Shown: positions 27,072-34,593 of the stretch, piece after piece
Layout of the letters: every line of letters starts with the position of its first letter
How positions within the stretch are numbered: the stretch's first letter is position 1
Source: Herminiimonas arsenitoxidans
GTDB lineage: Bacteria > Pseudomonadota > Gammaproteobacteria > Burkholderiales > Burkholderiaceae_D
Direction of reading: 5' to 3'
Assembly (NCBI RefSeq): GCF_900130075.1
Contig: NZ_LT671418.1
Location: forward strand, 1,054,001 to 1,118,000
Length of the DNA stretch: 64,000 bases
Made by a program: the position numbers and the translations under genes
The notes under the pieces: generated by a model
Told to the model about the DNA's origin: nothing
The model's database searches: none
What the model saw: only the letters and a program-made list of their open reading frames with translations

Positions 27072-27940
27072 CCGAACATGAATTTCTGTTCGAAGGTGGA
27101 CGTACTGGTGTGCTGCTGATACACGGACTGACCGGCACACCAAATGAAATGCGCCTGCTCGGTAAAGGTCTGCATCGCGCTGGCCATACCGTGTATGGCA
27201 TGCAACTAGCTGGCCATTGCGGTACTGCTGATGATTTAATTGCCACGAGCTGGCAGGATTGGTACGACAGCGTATGCGTTGCTGCCGATCATTTGCGCAC
27301 ACGCATGGGTGTGGATCGCATCTTCGTCATGGGTTTATCGATGGGTGCACTGCTGTCCTTGAAGCTCGCTGCCGATCAGCCAGAAAAAGTAGCTGGCGTA
27401 GGCGCATTGGCCACCATGTTCCAACATGATGGCTGGAGCATGCCGCGTTACACGCGCCTTAGTTTTCTGCTGCGTATTTTCAAAGCATTGCGCATAGGCC
27501 GTAATAGCAGCTTTACCGAACAACCACCGTATGGCATCAAGGATGCTGCCCTGCGCAAACGTATCGTGGCGCAGATGAATTCCGGCGATAGTGCGGAAGC
27601 CGGCTTGCCTGGCAATCCATGGTGGTCGGTAGCGGAACTGTATGGTTTAGCTGCGGAAGTACGCCGTCAACTGCCTGCAATCACCGCTCCCTGCCTGCTG
27701 GTTCACGCCACCGAGGACGATGTCGCGAGTTTGCAAAAGAACGCCCTACTGGTACAGAACAGCGTCCAAGGTCCAGTACAAACACTGTGGCTACAAGACA
27801 GCTATCACATGATTACCATCGACCGCGAACGTCGTTTAGTGATCGAAAAGGCCTGCGACTTCATCGCACAGACCTTGGGCGTGAACTCCTCGACAAACAA
27901 GCACGTCAACTCCACGTCATCCCATCTGGCCGCAGCATGA
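27068..27940 (+). CDS. Alpha/beta hydrolase (carboxylesterase/monoacylglycerol lipase-like)
   Basis: A 290-residue serine hydrolase. The oxyanion region is LIHGLTGTPNEM (about 17-28), nucleophile elbow GLSMGAL with Ser near 93, acid Asp in ATEDDVASL near 220 and His in DSYHMITID near 250. It resembles Est30-type carboxylesterases, which cleave acyl chains or act as thioesterases. Overlaps of four bases at both ends place it in the export/biosynthesis operon; the true substrate is not readable. Confidence 0.87.
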   Translation: MTEHEFLFEGGRTGVLLIHGLTGTPNEMRLLGKGLHRAGHTVYGMQLAGHCGTADDLIATSWQDWYDSVCVAADHLRTRMGVDRIFVMGLSMGALLSLKLAADQPEKVAGVGALATMFQHDGWSMPRYTRLSFLLRIFKALRIGRNSSFTEQPPYGIKDAALRKRIVAQMNSGDSAEAGLPGNPWWSVAELYGLAAEVRRQLPAITAPCLLVHATEDDVASLQKNALLVQNSVQGPVQTLWLQDSYHMITIDRERRLVIEKACDFIAQTLGVNSSTNKHVNSTSSHLAAA

Positions 27941-28311
27941 TAGGTGAAACACTGCCGTGGCTGGCAATAGTCCTATGGGCAGCCAATGTAATAGTGGATA
28001 GTGCCGGCCAACTCGCATTCAAAGCGGCTGCCATCAATGATGCAGATGCAGAAGGTTTGGCACGCTGGTATCGGATGGCGCAGCAACCGTGGTTGTGGTT
28101 GGGCATAGGCTGCTACGTACTGGAATTCGTACTGTGGTTGGCTTTTCTGTCGCTGGTACCACTATCGCAAGGCGTGCTGATGGGATCGATCAATATCGTC
28201 GCCATTATGCTGGCTGGTCGCTGGCTGTTCCGTGAAAAGCTCACACGCTTACGCGTGATCGGTATTCTGCTGGTGTCCTTGGGCGTCGCGATTGTGGGAT
28301 TGCCAGCATGA
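27937..28311 (+). CDS. Small four-TM EamA/SMR-like transporter subunit, first of a pair
   Basis: A 124-residue protein with four predicted membrane helices and the EamA/DMT-type phrases LVPLSQGVLMGSINIVAIMLAGRWLF and RVIGILLVSLGVAIVG. Size and pairing with the next gene resemble the ArnE/ArnF flippase halves. The start at 27937 gives the ATGA overlap with the upstream stop; the longer frame from 27619 is shadow of the hydrolase gene. It probably moves an amphipathic or lipid-linked intermediate across the inner membrane. Confidence 0.8.
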   Translation: MIGETLPWLAIVLWAANVIVDSAGQLAFKAAAINDADAEGLARWYRMAQQPWLWLGIGCYVLEFVLWLAFLSLVPLSQGVLMGSINIVAIMLAGRWLFREKLTRLRVIGILLVSLGVAIVGLPA

Positions 28312-28721
28312 AGAAAAGTTTCTACATCATCGGCTTCATGGCCTTGCTCGCCTTCGACACCTTGGCGCAGCTAAGCTTCAAATACGCAGCCATTCACGCG
28401 CTACCATTGCAAGCCAATACAGAGTGGCTATTACGGGTATTCAGCATGCCGTGGATCTATGGTGCCTTTATCGGTTACATAGGCGCATTTTTTAGCTGGA
28501 TGACGCTGCTGAAACACGCGCCTATCGGTCCGGCTTTTGCAGCCTCGCATCTGGAAATTCTCTCCGTCATGTTGCTGTCAGTCTGGCTATTTGACGAAAA
28601 AATCGGATGGCCGCAGATACTCGCTGCTATTCTGATCGTTGCCGGTGTCATCTGCCTCGCCTTCAGTGAAAACGAACTCCATCCCGAAGCCGCCAGCGGT
28701 GAGGAACATGCAGTTCGCTGA
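28308..28721 (+). CDS. Small four-TM EamA/SMR-like transporter subunit, second of a pair
   Basis: A 137-residue protein with four membrane helices. The core APIGPAFAASHLEILSVMLL and LAAILIVAGVICLAF matches EamA half-transporters. It is translationally coupled (ATGA) to the first small subunit, so the two likely form a heterodimer, and overlaps the aminotransferase gene by 14 bases. The C-terminus after the last helix is short, acidic and His/Glu rich. Confidence 0.8.
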   Translation: MKKSFYIIGFMALLAFDTLAQLSFKYAAIHALPLQANTEWLLRVFSMPWIYGAFIGYIGAFFSWMTLLKHAPIGPAFAASHLEILSVMLLSVWLFDEKIGWPQILAAILIVAGVICLAFSENELHPEAASGEEHAVR

Positions 28722-29949
28722 AAGTAAAAATAGCAGGTACGAGGTACCGCCGACCGCCGGCCTACCCTTGTACCTAAGCGATCTGCGGCCTGGCAGCGCC
28801 GATCTGGCAGCCGCCATCGCACAGTTCCTGAACGTAGAATATGCGCAACTGGAAAGCTCAGGCACTGCTGCACTGGTCATTGCTTTGCATGCACTGCACG
28901 ACCTCGCGCCAACACGTCATGTCGTCATTGTCCCCGCCTACACTTGCCCACTAGTTGCATTGGCCGTCGCACAATGCGGCTTGAACTTACGCATTTGCGA
29001 TCTACTGCCTGACAGCCTGAGCATGGACCCGATCATGTTGGCAAGCCTGTGCGATAAAAACACACTCGCCATCCTGCCCACGCATTTATGCGGAAGAATC
29101 AGCGTAGTCGCGCCCATACAAGCATGCGCACGCGCCTGTGGTGCATGGGTGATAGAAGATGCCGCGCAAGCACTGGGGGCGCATGTGAATGGCCACAGTG
29201 TTGGCACCGATAGTGACATCACCATTTTCAGTATGGCGGTCGGTAAGGGTTTAACTATCTACGAAGGCGGCATTCTGATCGCACGTGATGCGACAGCGCG
29301 CGCTGCCTGTGCCAAGGCCAGTGCACGTCTTGCGCCAGTGCGTCCTCTGGTCGAATGCCAGCGTTCAATGGAGCTGGCGGCCTATGCAGCGCTGTATCGT
29401 CCTTCACTGTTGCCACTGGCCTATGGCAAACCATTACGTCGTGCGCTACAAGTCAACGATTGGCTGGATGCCGCAGGCGATCGCTTCCCTGCTCGTACCG
29501 TATTGCATCGTCCTGGCAAATGGCGGCAGGCCGTGGGCGTACGTGCGCTAAAAAGATTAGCCGCATTTCAAACAAGCATCCGTGAACAAGCATTACGTCG
29601 TCTCCCGCAATTGCGTGCCATCGAGGGAGTCATGCCGTTTGAAGATGAAGAAGGCAGCGGCACATGGCCGGTGCTCAGCTTGCTCATGCCGGATCGCGCG
29701 CGTCGCGATGCGGTATTGCAGGCTTTATGGGGAATGGGATGCGGTGTGAGCCTGCCTTTTGTGCATGCTCTACCCGACTACACGAATTTGAATGAAGTAA
29801 TACCGGCAGCCGCGCAAGAACAACATGCTTTGCCAAATGCACGCATGCTGGCTACACGCGTACTAACGATCAGCAATAGCCCATGGTTGGATGACGCAAC
29901 ATTTGCATCTATCTGCAGCACGCTGGCCCGTATCTGCAAACAAGCATAA
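28708..29949 (+). CDS. DegT/DnrJ/EryC1/StrS-family aminotransferase
   Basis: A 413-residue PLP enzyme of the sugar-aminotransferase-type family. Substrate/PLP-phosphate segments SSGTAALVIALHAL (about 50-63) and VPAYTCPLVALAV, the PLP-ring-stacking/Asp region VIEDAAQALGA, and a Lys in SMAVGKGLTIYEGG (the Schiff-base Lys position) are visible. Such enzymes aminate keto-sugars or other keto metabolites. The start at 28708 is supported by GTGAGGA upstream. It is the last gene of the plus-strand operon and its stop directly abuts the stop of the convergent gene. Confidence 0.86.
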   Translation: MQFAESKNSRYEVPPTAGLPLYLSDLRPGSADLAAAIAQFLNVEYAQLESSGTAALVIALHALHDLAPTRHVVIVPAYTCPLVALAVAQCGLNLRICDLLPDSLSMDPIMLASLCDKNTLAILPTHLCGRISVVAPIQACARACGAWVIEDAAQALGAHVNGHSVGTDSDITIFSMAVGKGLTIYEGGILIARDATARAACAKASARLAPVRPLVECQRSMELAAYAALYRPSLLPLAYGKPLRRALQVNDWLDAAGDRFPARTVLHRPGKWRQAVGVRALKRLAAFQTSIREQALRRLPQLRAIEGVMPFEDEEGSGTWPVLSLLMPDRARRDAVLQALWGMGCGVSLPFVHALPDYTNLNEVIPAAAQEQHALPNARMLATRVLTISNSPWLDDATFASICSTLARICKQA

Positions 29950-30837
29950 TTAATCCGTGCTCATCGCCTGCTGCAAACGCGTCACCAAACGCTGATTCAA
30001 AGCTTGTTGATCAAGCTGCCAAGCTTGTAGCGTAGCAGGAGGAATCGCCAAAGTTTGTTCATCACCCGCACTCAACCAACGCTTCCACGCACTGGCATGA
30101 CGATATTCTGAAACGTCACCAGTGATATCGCTGGCGATCATTTGACCATCGAGCGTAGCGATCATGCGCATCAACTGCTCTTCCAGCAATTGCCCTTGAT
30201 CCCAGTTGGTACGTACCACGTCCGGACTGAACGCATCTTTGTCGATGGATAGATACGTATCTTCTTTGTTCTCAGCCAGCATTGCACACACTGCATCTGT
30301 CAGCGTTGCTGCATTATCGAAGTTGTGAAAAGCACGGTTCAACCGCAAGAAACGCGACCAACTCGTATCTACACCAACGCTCCAATAACTGAGCTTGCCT
30401 GCCAGCAGCGGCGTCAGATAATTTTCCCACGCATGACCACTACCGATATCGGATGAAGTAATTCCAACTACATGCACATGACTGACTTGCGGCAGCATCG
30501 CCACACGTCGTACCCACGAGCCGCAATGCACACCAAACAGATAACGCATATTGTCTGGATGATTGTCGATCACCACCAAGCGTAGCGGACGTTGCCGCTT
30601 TTCTGCCAAGCGTTTTACCAAAGGCAAGCTGAGATGATGGAAATCGCCACTGCCCATCAACACAGGCCCATATTCCGCTGGCAACTGCGTATCCAAATAA
30701 CGATCAAATGCATCCAATACGCTACGACGGCAACCAAAGCGCAAACGCTCCTGCCAATCCTGTAGCGGCACATGCAATGCGCCATCCGGCACACCGGTAG
30801 AACCATCGAGGTCCAGCACTATCGGCTGTTTATGCAT
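29950..30837 (-). CDS. Arginase-fold (ureohydrolase-like) protein, unassigned
   Basis: A 295-residue protein with the metal-ligand pattern of the arginase/deacetylase fold: GSGDFHH (62-68), DNHPD (Asp91, His93, Asp95) and SIDKDAFSP (Asp199, Asp201). The usual ureohydrolase substrate motifs are not recognisable and DP in the DxDxxDP box is changed, so arginase or agmatinase activity should not be assumed. It could remove a guanidine or acyl group from the cluster's product. The start at 30837 is preferred for GGAGCGAG upstream and an eight-base overlap with the acyltransferase gene; an earlier ATG at 30870 exists. Confidence 0.75.
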   Translation of the reverse strand: MHKQPIVLDLDGSTGVPDGALHVPLQDWQERLRFGCRRSVLDAFDRYLDTQLPAEYGPVLMGSGDFHHLSLPLVKRLAEKRQRPLRLVVIDNHPDNMRYLFGVHCGSWVRRVAMLPQVSHVHVVGITSSDIGSGHAWENYLTPLLAGKLSYWSVGVDTSWSRFLRLNRAFHNFDNAATLTDAVCAMLAENKEDTYLSIDKDAFSPDVVRTNWDQGQLLEEQLMRMIATLDGQMIASDITGDVSEYRHASAWKRWLSAGDEQTLAIPPATLQAWQLDQQALNQRLVTRLQQAMSTD

Positions 30838-31915
30838 GATGCTGCTCGCTCCATTGTCTATCGCTTTCAAAGCTGCCTACGAACCGTCGCGCCAATGCAC
30901 GCAACACTCGATTACGCACATACACCGCATGCCGCGTATAGGTGAAAGACGCACCCAAGTCAGCCTTGACCTGCGGATCGGTCCAACCCGCTACGTAGTG
31001 CGTCAGCCCACGCTCCAAGGCGTACTCAAGATTCACGAACCAGCTAATGAAATACAAATTATTCTCGCGCGCTTGCGGATAACGCAAACCGATATATTTA
31101 TCGATCAAGCGTCCATCGTGCTCAAAGCAAAGGTTGTAGCCTATCAGCTCGCCTGCGTGTCTATATTCGAAACTGATGCCGCCATTATTGCCATCGCGCA
31201 GCATAGCCGCAAAGAAATCGCGCGTGAGTAAATCAAAGTGTATTTCACTCTGCTTATACACATCCAGATACAAGGCGTAATAGATATCGACGACAGCATT
31301 GTCGTCAAAAAGTGGATTGCCTGTATGTACGCGATCTATCTGCAAACCATCACGCTTGCGTAATTTTCGGCGCAGGTTCTTGCGACGGCTGTTGGAGAGT
31401 CGTTCAAGATAAGCATCGATATTATCGAAATCGATCGTCACATAAGCCAGTGCCTGTCCCTCGACCAACACGAATCCCTGCTCCGCACACGCGAGCGAAA
31501 ATTGTTCTGCACGTGTATTGGCATGCGCATCAAGTAAAGGAGATTGTTGCGGAATGTCTTTTACGATGACGAGACGATAATCGCGCCCCGGCACACGGCG
31601 CAAGCTGTCAGCGAAGCTCGCAGGCTCGGTATCCGGCAGCAAGGTGTATTCAGTGACGGTAGTACCGACAAACGCGGTACGCACGCGTAACCACGGCAGC
31701 CAGCGGCTGGCCCAAGGTAAGGCATGCACACGTCGCCGCAACGCATCGTCCGCTGTCGTCAATAAATCAAAAGACGCGACGAAGCCAAGTGTGCCGTGCA
31801 ACAGTGAAAGAGGCGCAAACCCTTGCGGAGGATGCGCCTCAAACAGTGTGACCAGCGCATCCGGCTCGAGCTGATTCAGGCGTGTCGCCGACACGCCATC
31901 CTGCACATCAGGCAC
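30830..31915 (-). CDS. GNAT/FemAB-like N-acyltransferase
   Basis: A 361-residue protein with a C-terminal GNAT domain of the FemAB/BioF2-like type (about 165-335). A basic NSRRKNLRRKLRKRD segment is followed by YRHAGELIGYNLCFEHDG and YFISWFVNLEYALERG. The N-terminal third looks like a substrate-binding domain of the COG3146-type predicted N-acyltransferases. It probably acylates an amine generated by the neighbouring aminotransferases. Eight-base overlaps with both neighbours show a tightly coupled three-gene operon. Confidence 0.78.
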   Translation of the reverse strand: MPDVQDGVSATRLNQLEPDALVTLFEAHPPQGFAPLSLLHGTLGFVASFDLLTTADDALRRRVHALPWASRWLPWLRVRTAFVGTTVTEYTLLPDTEPASFADSLRRVPGRDYRLVIVKDIPQQSPLLDAHANTRAEQFSLACAEQGFVLVEGQALAYVTIDFDNIDAYLERLSNSRRKNLRRKLRKRDGLQIDRVHTGNPLFDDNAVVDIYYALYLDVYKQSEIHFDLLTRDFFAAMLRDGNNGGISFEYRHAGELIGYNLCFEHDGRLIDKYIGLRYPQARENNLYFISWFVNLEYALERGLTHYVAGWTDPQVKADLGASFTYTRHAVYVRNRVLRALARRFVGSFESDRQWSEQHHA

Positions 31916-33275
31916 GCTTGGCGCGTGTCAGCAGTTGATCCAGCAAGACCATCGCTTCATCGATCTCGTCACGACTGATCATCAACGACGGTGCGAAGGT
32001 GATCACGTTTTTGTAGTAACCACCTACGTCCAGCACCAAGCCACGTTTCTGACCTTTGTACTCGAGTGTACCTTCCAGACCCATGTCGACCATCTTGTCG
32101 AGCAAGGCACGGTTAGGTGTAAAGCCGTCGTCCGTGCAAATCTCTGCGCGCAAAGCCAGACCCAAACCATCGACATCGCCGATTTCCTTGTGACGTTTTT
32201 GCAGATCACGCAAACCTTCGAGGAAGTACGCGCCGCTATCGCAGACTTGTTTTCCAAAGTCCACTTCGTGCGTCATCTTCAACACTTCCAGACCGATGGC
32301 AGTGCCCAGCGGATTGGATGCGAAAGTCGAGTGTGTCGAACCTGGAGGGAAGATCGTAGGATTGATCAACTCTTCGCGCGCCCACAGACCGCTCAGTGCA
32401 TTCAAACCATTCGTCAACGCTTTGGCAAAAACCAATACGTCAGGTTGCACGCCAAAGTTTTCGATCGACCAGAGCTTACCGGTACGCCAGAAGCCCATCT
32501 GGATTTCATCGACCACCAGCAGCACGCCGTGATCGTCCAATACCTTCTTCATACCTTTGAAGTAGTTCGGTGGTGGGATAACGTAACCACCCGTGCCTTG
32601 AATCGGCTCAATGTAGAAAGCAGCGTATTCGCATTGATTAGCCTTTGGATCCCACACTGCGTGATATTCGTTTTCGAACTTGCGCGCAAATTCCTTGACC
32701 AGCGACTCACCGTATTCTTCAGCCGTCATGCCTTTAGGACGACGGAATGGATAAGGGAAAGGCAGGAAATGCGCACGGTCGCCGAAATGACCGTAGCGAC
32801 GACGATAGCGGTAGCTGGAAGTAATGCTCGATGCGCCCAAGGTACGGCCGTGATAACCACCTTCGAAAGCGAACATCAGGCTCTTGCCATTGCTGGCATT
32901 ACGCACAATTTTCAATGAGTCTTCAATCGCCTGCGCGCCACCGACGTTGAAATGTACGCGACCTTCACGGCCCCATTTTTTTTCTGCATCCTGAGCGATC
33001 CATTTTGCCAATTCAATCTTGGTTGGATGCAAGTACTGGCTGGCAATCTGTGGCAACACGTCGAGCTGCTTCTTCATCGCATCTTCAAGACGCTTGTTCT
33101 TGTAACCGAAGTTAACGGCCGAATACCACATCTGTAAATCAAGGTAACGCGTATCCTCAGCGTCGATCATATAGCTGCCTTCGCAGCCGGCGAAAATCTT
33201 AGGCGGGTTAACGTAATGGACGGTATCGCCGAAGGAACAGTATTTCGCTTCGTCAGCCAACAGGTTTGCGCTCAT
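31908..33275 (-). CDS. Class III (omega) aminotransferase
   Basis: A 455-residue PLP enzyme of fold type I, subgroup II. Motifs are FNVGGAQAIEDSLKIVR (PLP phosphate site, about 110-126), EGGYHGRTLGASSIT, VVDEIQMGFWRTGKLW (PLP ring Asp) and FAKALTNGLNALSG (Schiff-base Lys near residue 285). It transfers an amino group to an aldehyde or keto end of an unknown substrate. The gene starts the minus-strand operon with the acyltransferase and arginase-fold genes. It is too divergent to call ArgD, BioA or GabT. Confidence 0.87.
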   Translation of the reverse strand: MSANLLADEAKYCSFGDTVHYVNPPKIFAGCEGSYMIDAEDTRYLDLQMWYSAVNFGYKNKRLEDAMKKQLDVLPQIASQYLHPTKIELAKWIAQDAEKKWGREGRVHFNVGGAQAIEDSLKIVRNASNGKSLMFAFEGGYHGRTLGASSITSSYRYRRRYGHFGDRAHFLPFPYPFRRPKGMTAEEYGESLVKEFARKFENEYHAVWDPKANQCEYAAFYIEPIQGTGGYVIPPPNYFKGMKKVLDDHGVLLVVDEIQMGFWRTGKLWSIENFGVQPDVLVFAKALTNGLNALSGLWAREELINPTIFPPGSTHSTFASNPLGTAIGLEVLKMTHEVDFGKQVCDSGAYFLEGLRDLQKRHKEIGDVDGLGLALRAEICTDDGFTPNRALLDKMVDMGLEGTLEYKGQKRGLVLDVGGYYKNVITFAPSLMISRDEIDEAMVLLDQLLTRAKRA

Positions 33276-33641
33276 GCATACTCCAGATTGTGCGTTGAAA
33301 AGTCATTGCTAGCCCTTAGGCGCAAAGACGACTGGCGTCATTCTGGAATGGCAATCTTTCGCAACTGTCGAGGAATTGTGTGGAATTTGTGGAGGGAAAA
33401 GCTGGAAGACCAGAACATCTCACAAACATCATGACGATGACAGAATTGAAAGCTCATAAACAGCCCGCTGATGACAAAACGAAAATGCAACAGCATCCCA
33501 TTTTGCATAGGCAAGACTGCATAACAGCGTATGCGTCATGCAAATAACAGCGGAAGAATATGAAAGTGAAGCGGAAATGAAAAAAGGAGCTATAAGCTCC
33601 TTTTTTAACACCTGATGTCTGCAAATTATTGCAGTTAAATC
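33276..33641. other. Gap between the class III aminotransferase and tRNA-Gly
   Basis: No gene is supported; short open frames here are low-quality. The only clear structure is the terminator hairpin at 33580-33606. The promoter of the aminotransferase operon must lie in 33276-33580, but I see no confident -35/-10 pair. Confidence 0.5.
33580..33606. terminator. Terminator after the tRNA-Gly genes
   Basis: A perfect 12-bp stem AAAAAAGGAGCT/AGCTCCTTTTTT with a three-base loop, about 35 bases downstream of the second tRNA-Gly on the minus strand. It is symmetrical, so it can work in both directions. Confidence 0.85.
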
Positions 33642-33717
33642 TGGAGCGGGAGAAGAGTCTCGAACTCTCGACCTCAACCTTGGCAAGGTTGCGCTCTACC
33701 AACTGAGCTACTCCCGC
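33642..33717 (-). tRNA. tRNA-Gly (anticodon GCC), second copy
   Basis: A 76-base tRNA on the minus strand: acceptor GCGGGAG/CTCCCGC, discriminator U, encoded CCA (33642-33644). The anticodon loop TTGCCAA gives GCC. Identical to the copy at 33811-33886. Confidence 0.97.
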
Positions 33718-33770
33718 ATGTACTTCTTACTACATCAAACCGTTTTGAATGATCATGTCGCACATCATTC

Positions 33771-33801
33771 AATAAAAAAGGAAGCTTGTTCAGCTCCCCT
33801 T
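33771..33801 (-). terminator. Hairpin between the two tRNA-Gly genes
   Basis: An imperfect hairpin (AAGGAAGCT with AGCTCCCCTT) followed on the minus strand by six T and ATT. It begins with the 16-mer AATAAAAAAGGAAGCT that also occurs upstream of tRNA-Cys at 19893-19908, suggesting a duplicated inter-tRNA element. Confidence 0.6.
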
Positions 33802-33810
33802 TAAAATATT

Positions 33811-33886
33811 TGGAGCGGGAGAAGAGTCTCGAACTCTCGACCTCAACCTTGGCAAGGTTGCGCTCTACCAACTGAGCTACTCCCGC
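33811..33886 (-). tRNA. tRNA-Gly (anticodon GCC), first copy
   Basis: A 76-base tRNA, identical in sequence to the copy at 33642-33717, with encoded CCA (33811-33813). It lies directly behind a consensus promoter and downstream of pgsA, like glyW in E. coli. Confidence 0.97.
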
Positions 33887-33900
33887 ATCGACAGGTGCAC

Positions 33901-33928
33901 ATTATAGAGGAATGACTTTGCTTGTCAA
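33901..33928 (-). promoter_or_regulatory. Consensus sigma-70 promoter for the tRNA-Gly genes
   Basis: On the minus strand TTGACA (33923-33928) and TATAAT (33901-33906) are separated by 16 bases, both perfect matches. The predicted start point is just before the first tRNA-Gly. Confidence 0.85.
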
Positions 33929-33947
33929 GCACTCCACACAGCAAAAC

Positions 33948-34535
33948 TTACAATAAATGCCCTGCACTTTCTTTAATCAGTGGCCATGCCTTGCGTAAAT
34001 AATAAAACATTGACCACACCGTCAATACTGCTGCGACCCACAACAGAATATCGCCCCAGAATTTAAGGTTGATGCCCCAAATAGTGTCGTAATAAAGCAG
34101 CATCGGAATCGCTACCATTTGTGCAATCGTCTTGATCTTGCCGAGTGAACTAACAGCAACCGATTTCGATGCACCGATCTGCGCCATCCATTCGCGCAAA
34201 GCGGAAATCGTAATCTCGCGACCGATAATGATGAAGGCGATCACCGCATTCACCCGCTCAAGCTCGATCAACACAAGCAAGGCACCAGCGACCATCAGTT
34301 TGTCAGCTACCGGATCAAGGAAGGCACCGAAGGCAGAAGTCTGATTCCAGCGGCGTGCGAGAAAACCGTCTATCCAGTCTGTCAGCGCCGCGACGATGAA
34401 AATCAGCGTGGCCGCAAGACCCTGCGTTTTATTGAAGGAACCCAGCCATGCATCCGGGATATACAACACGCCGACCATCAATGGAATCAGCGCGACTCGT
34501 AGCCATGTAAGAAGAATAGGAATATTGAAGGGCAT
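33948..34535 (-). CDS. pgsA: CDP-diacylglycerol-glycerol-3-phosphate 3-phosphatidyltransferase PgsA
   Basis: A 195-residue inner-membrane enzyme that makes phosphatidylglycerol phosphate. It has the CDP-alcohol phosphotransferase motif DWIDGFLARRWNQTSAFGAFLDPVADK (DGxxAR-x8-GxxxDxxxD, about residues 52-78). Several TM helices and the family phrase GREITISALREWMA are present. The start at 34535 fits the conserved N-terminus MPFNIPILLTWLR; upstream codons belong to the uvrC-side gap. uvrC-pgsA-tRNA-Gly order is conserved in proteobacteria. Confidence 0.95.
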   Translation of the reverse strand: MPFNIPILLTWLRVALIPLMVGVLYIPDAWLGSFNKTQGLAATLIFIVAALTDWIDGFLARRWNQTSAFGAFLDPVADKLMVAGALLVLIELERVNAVIAFIIIGREITISALREWMAQIGASKSVAVSSLGKIKTIAQMVAIPMLLYYDTIWGINLKFWGDILLWVAAVLTVWSMFYYLRKAWPLIKESAGHLL

Positions 34536-34593
34536 ATCAAACTTTACGTTTCCATGAAGGGCGCAGGACAAGCATTGCCTGCGCACCCGTAAT

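Noticed and set aside
31935..32918. 327-residue plus-strand open frame opposite the class III aminotransferase
   Set aside because: It is a shadow of the conserved PLP enzyme with no recognisable motif.
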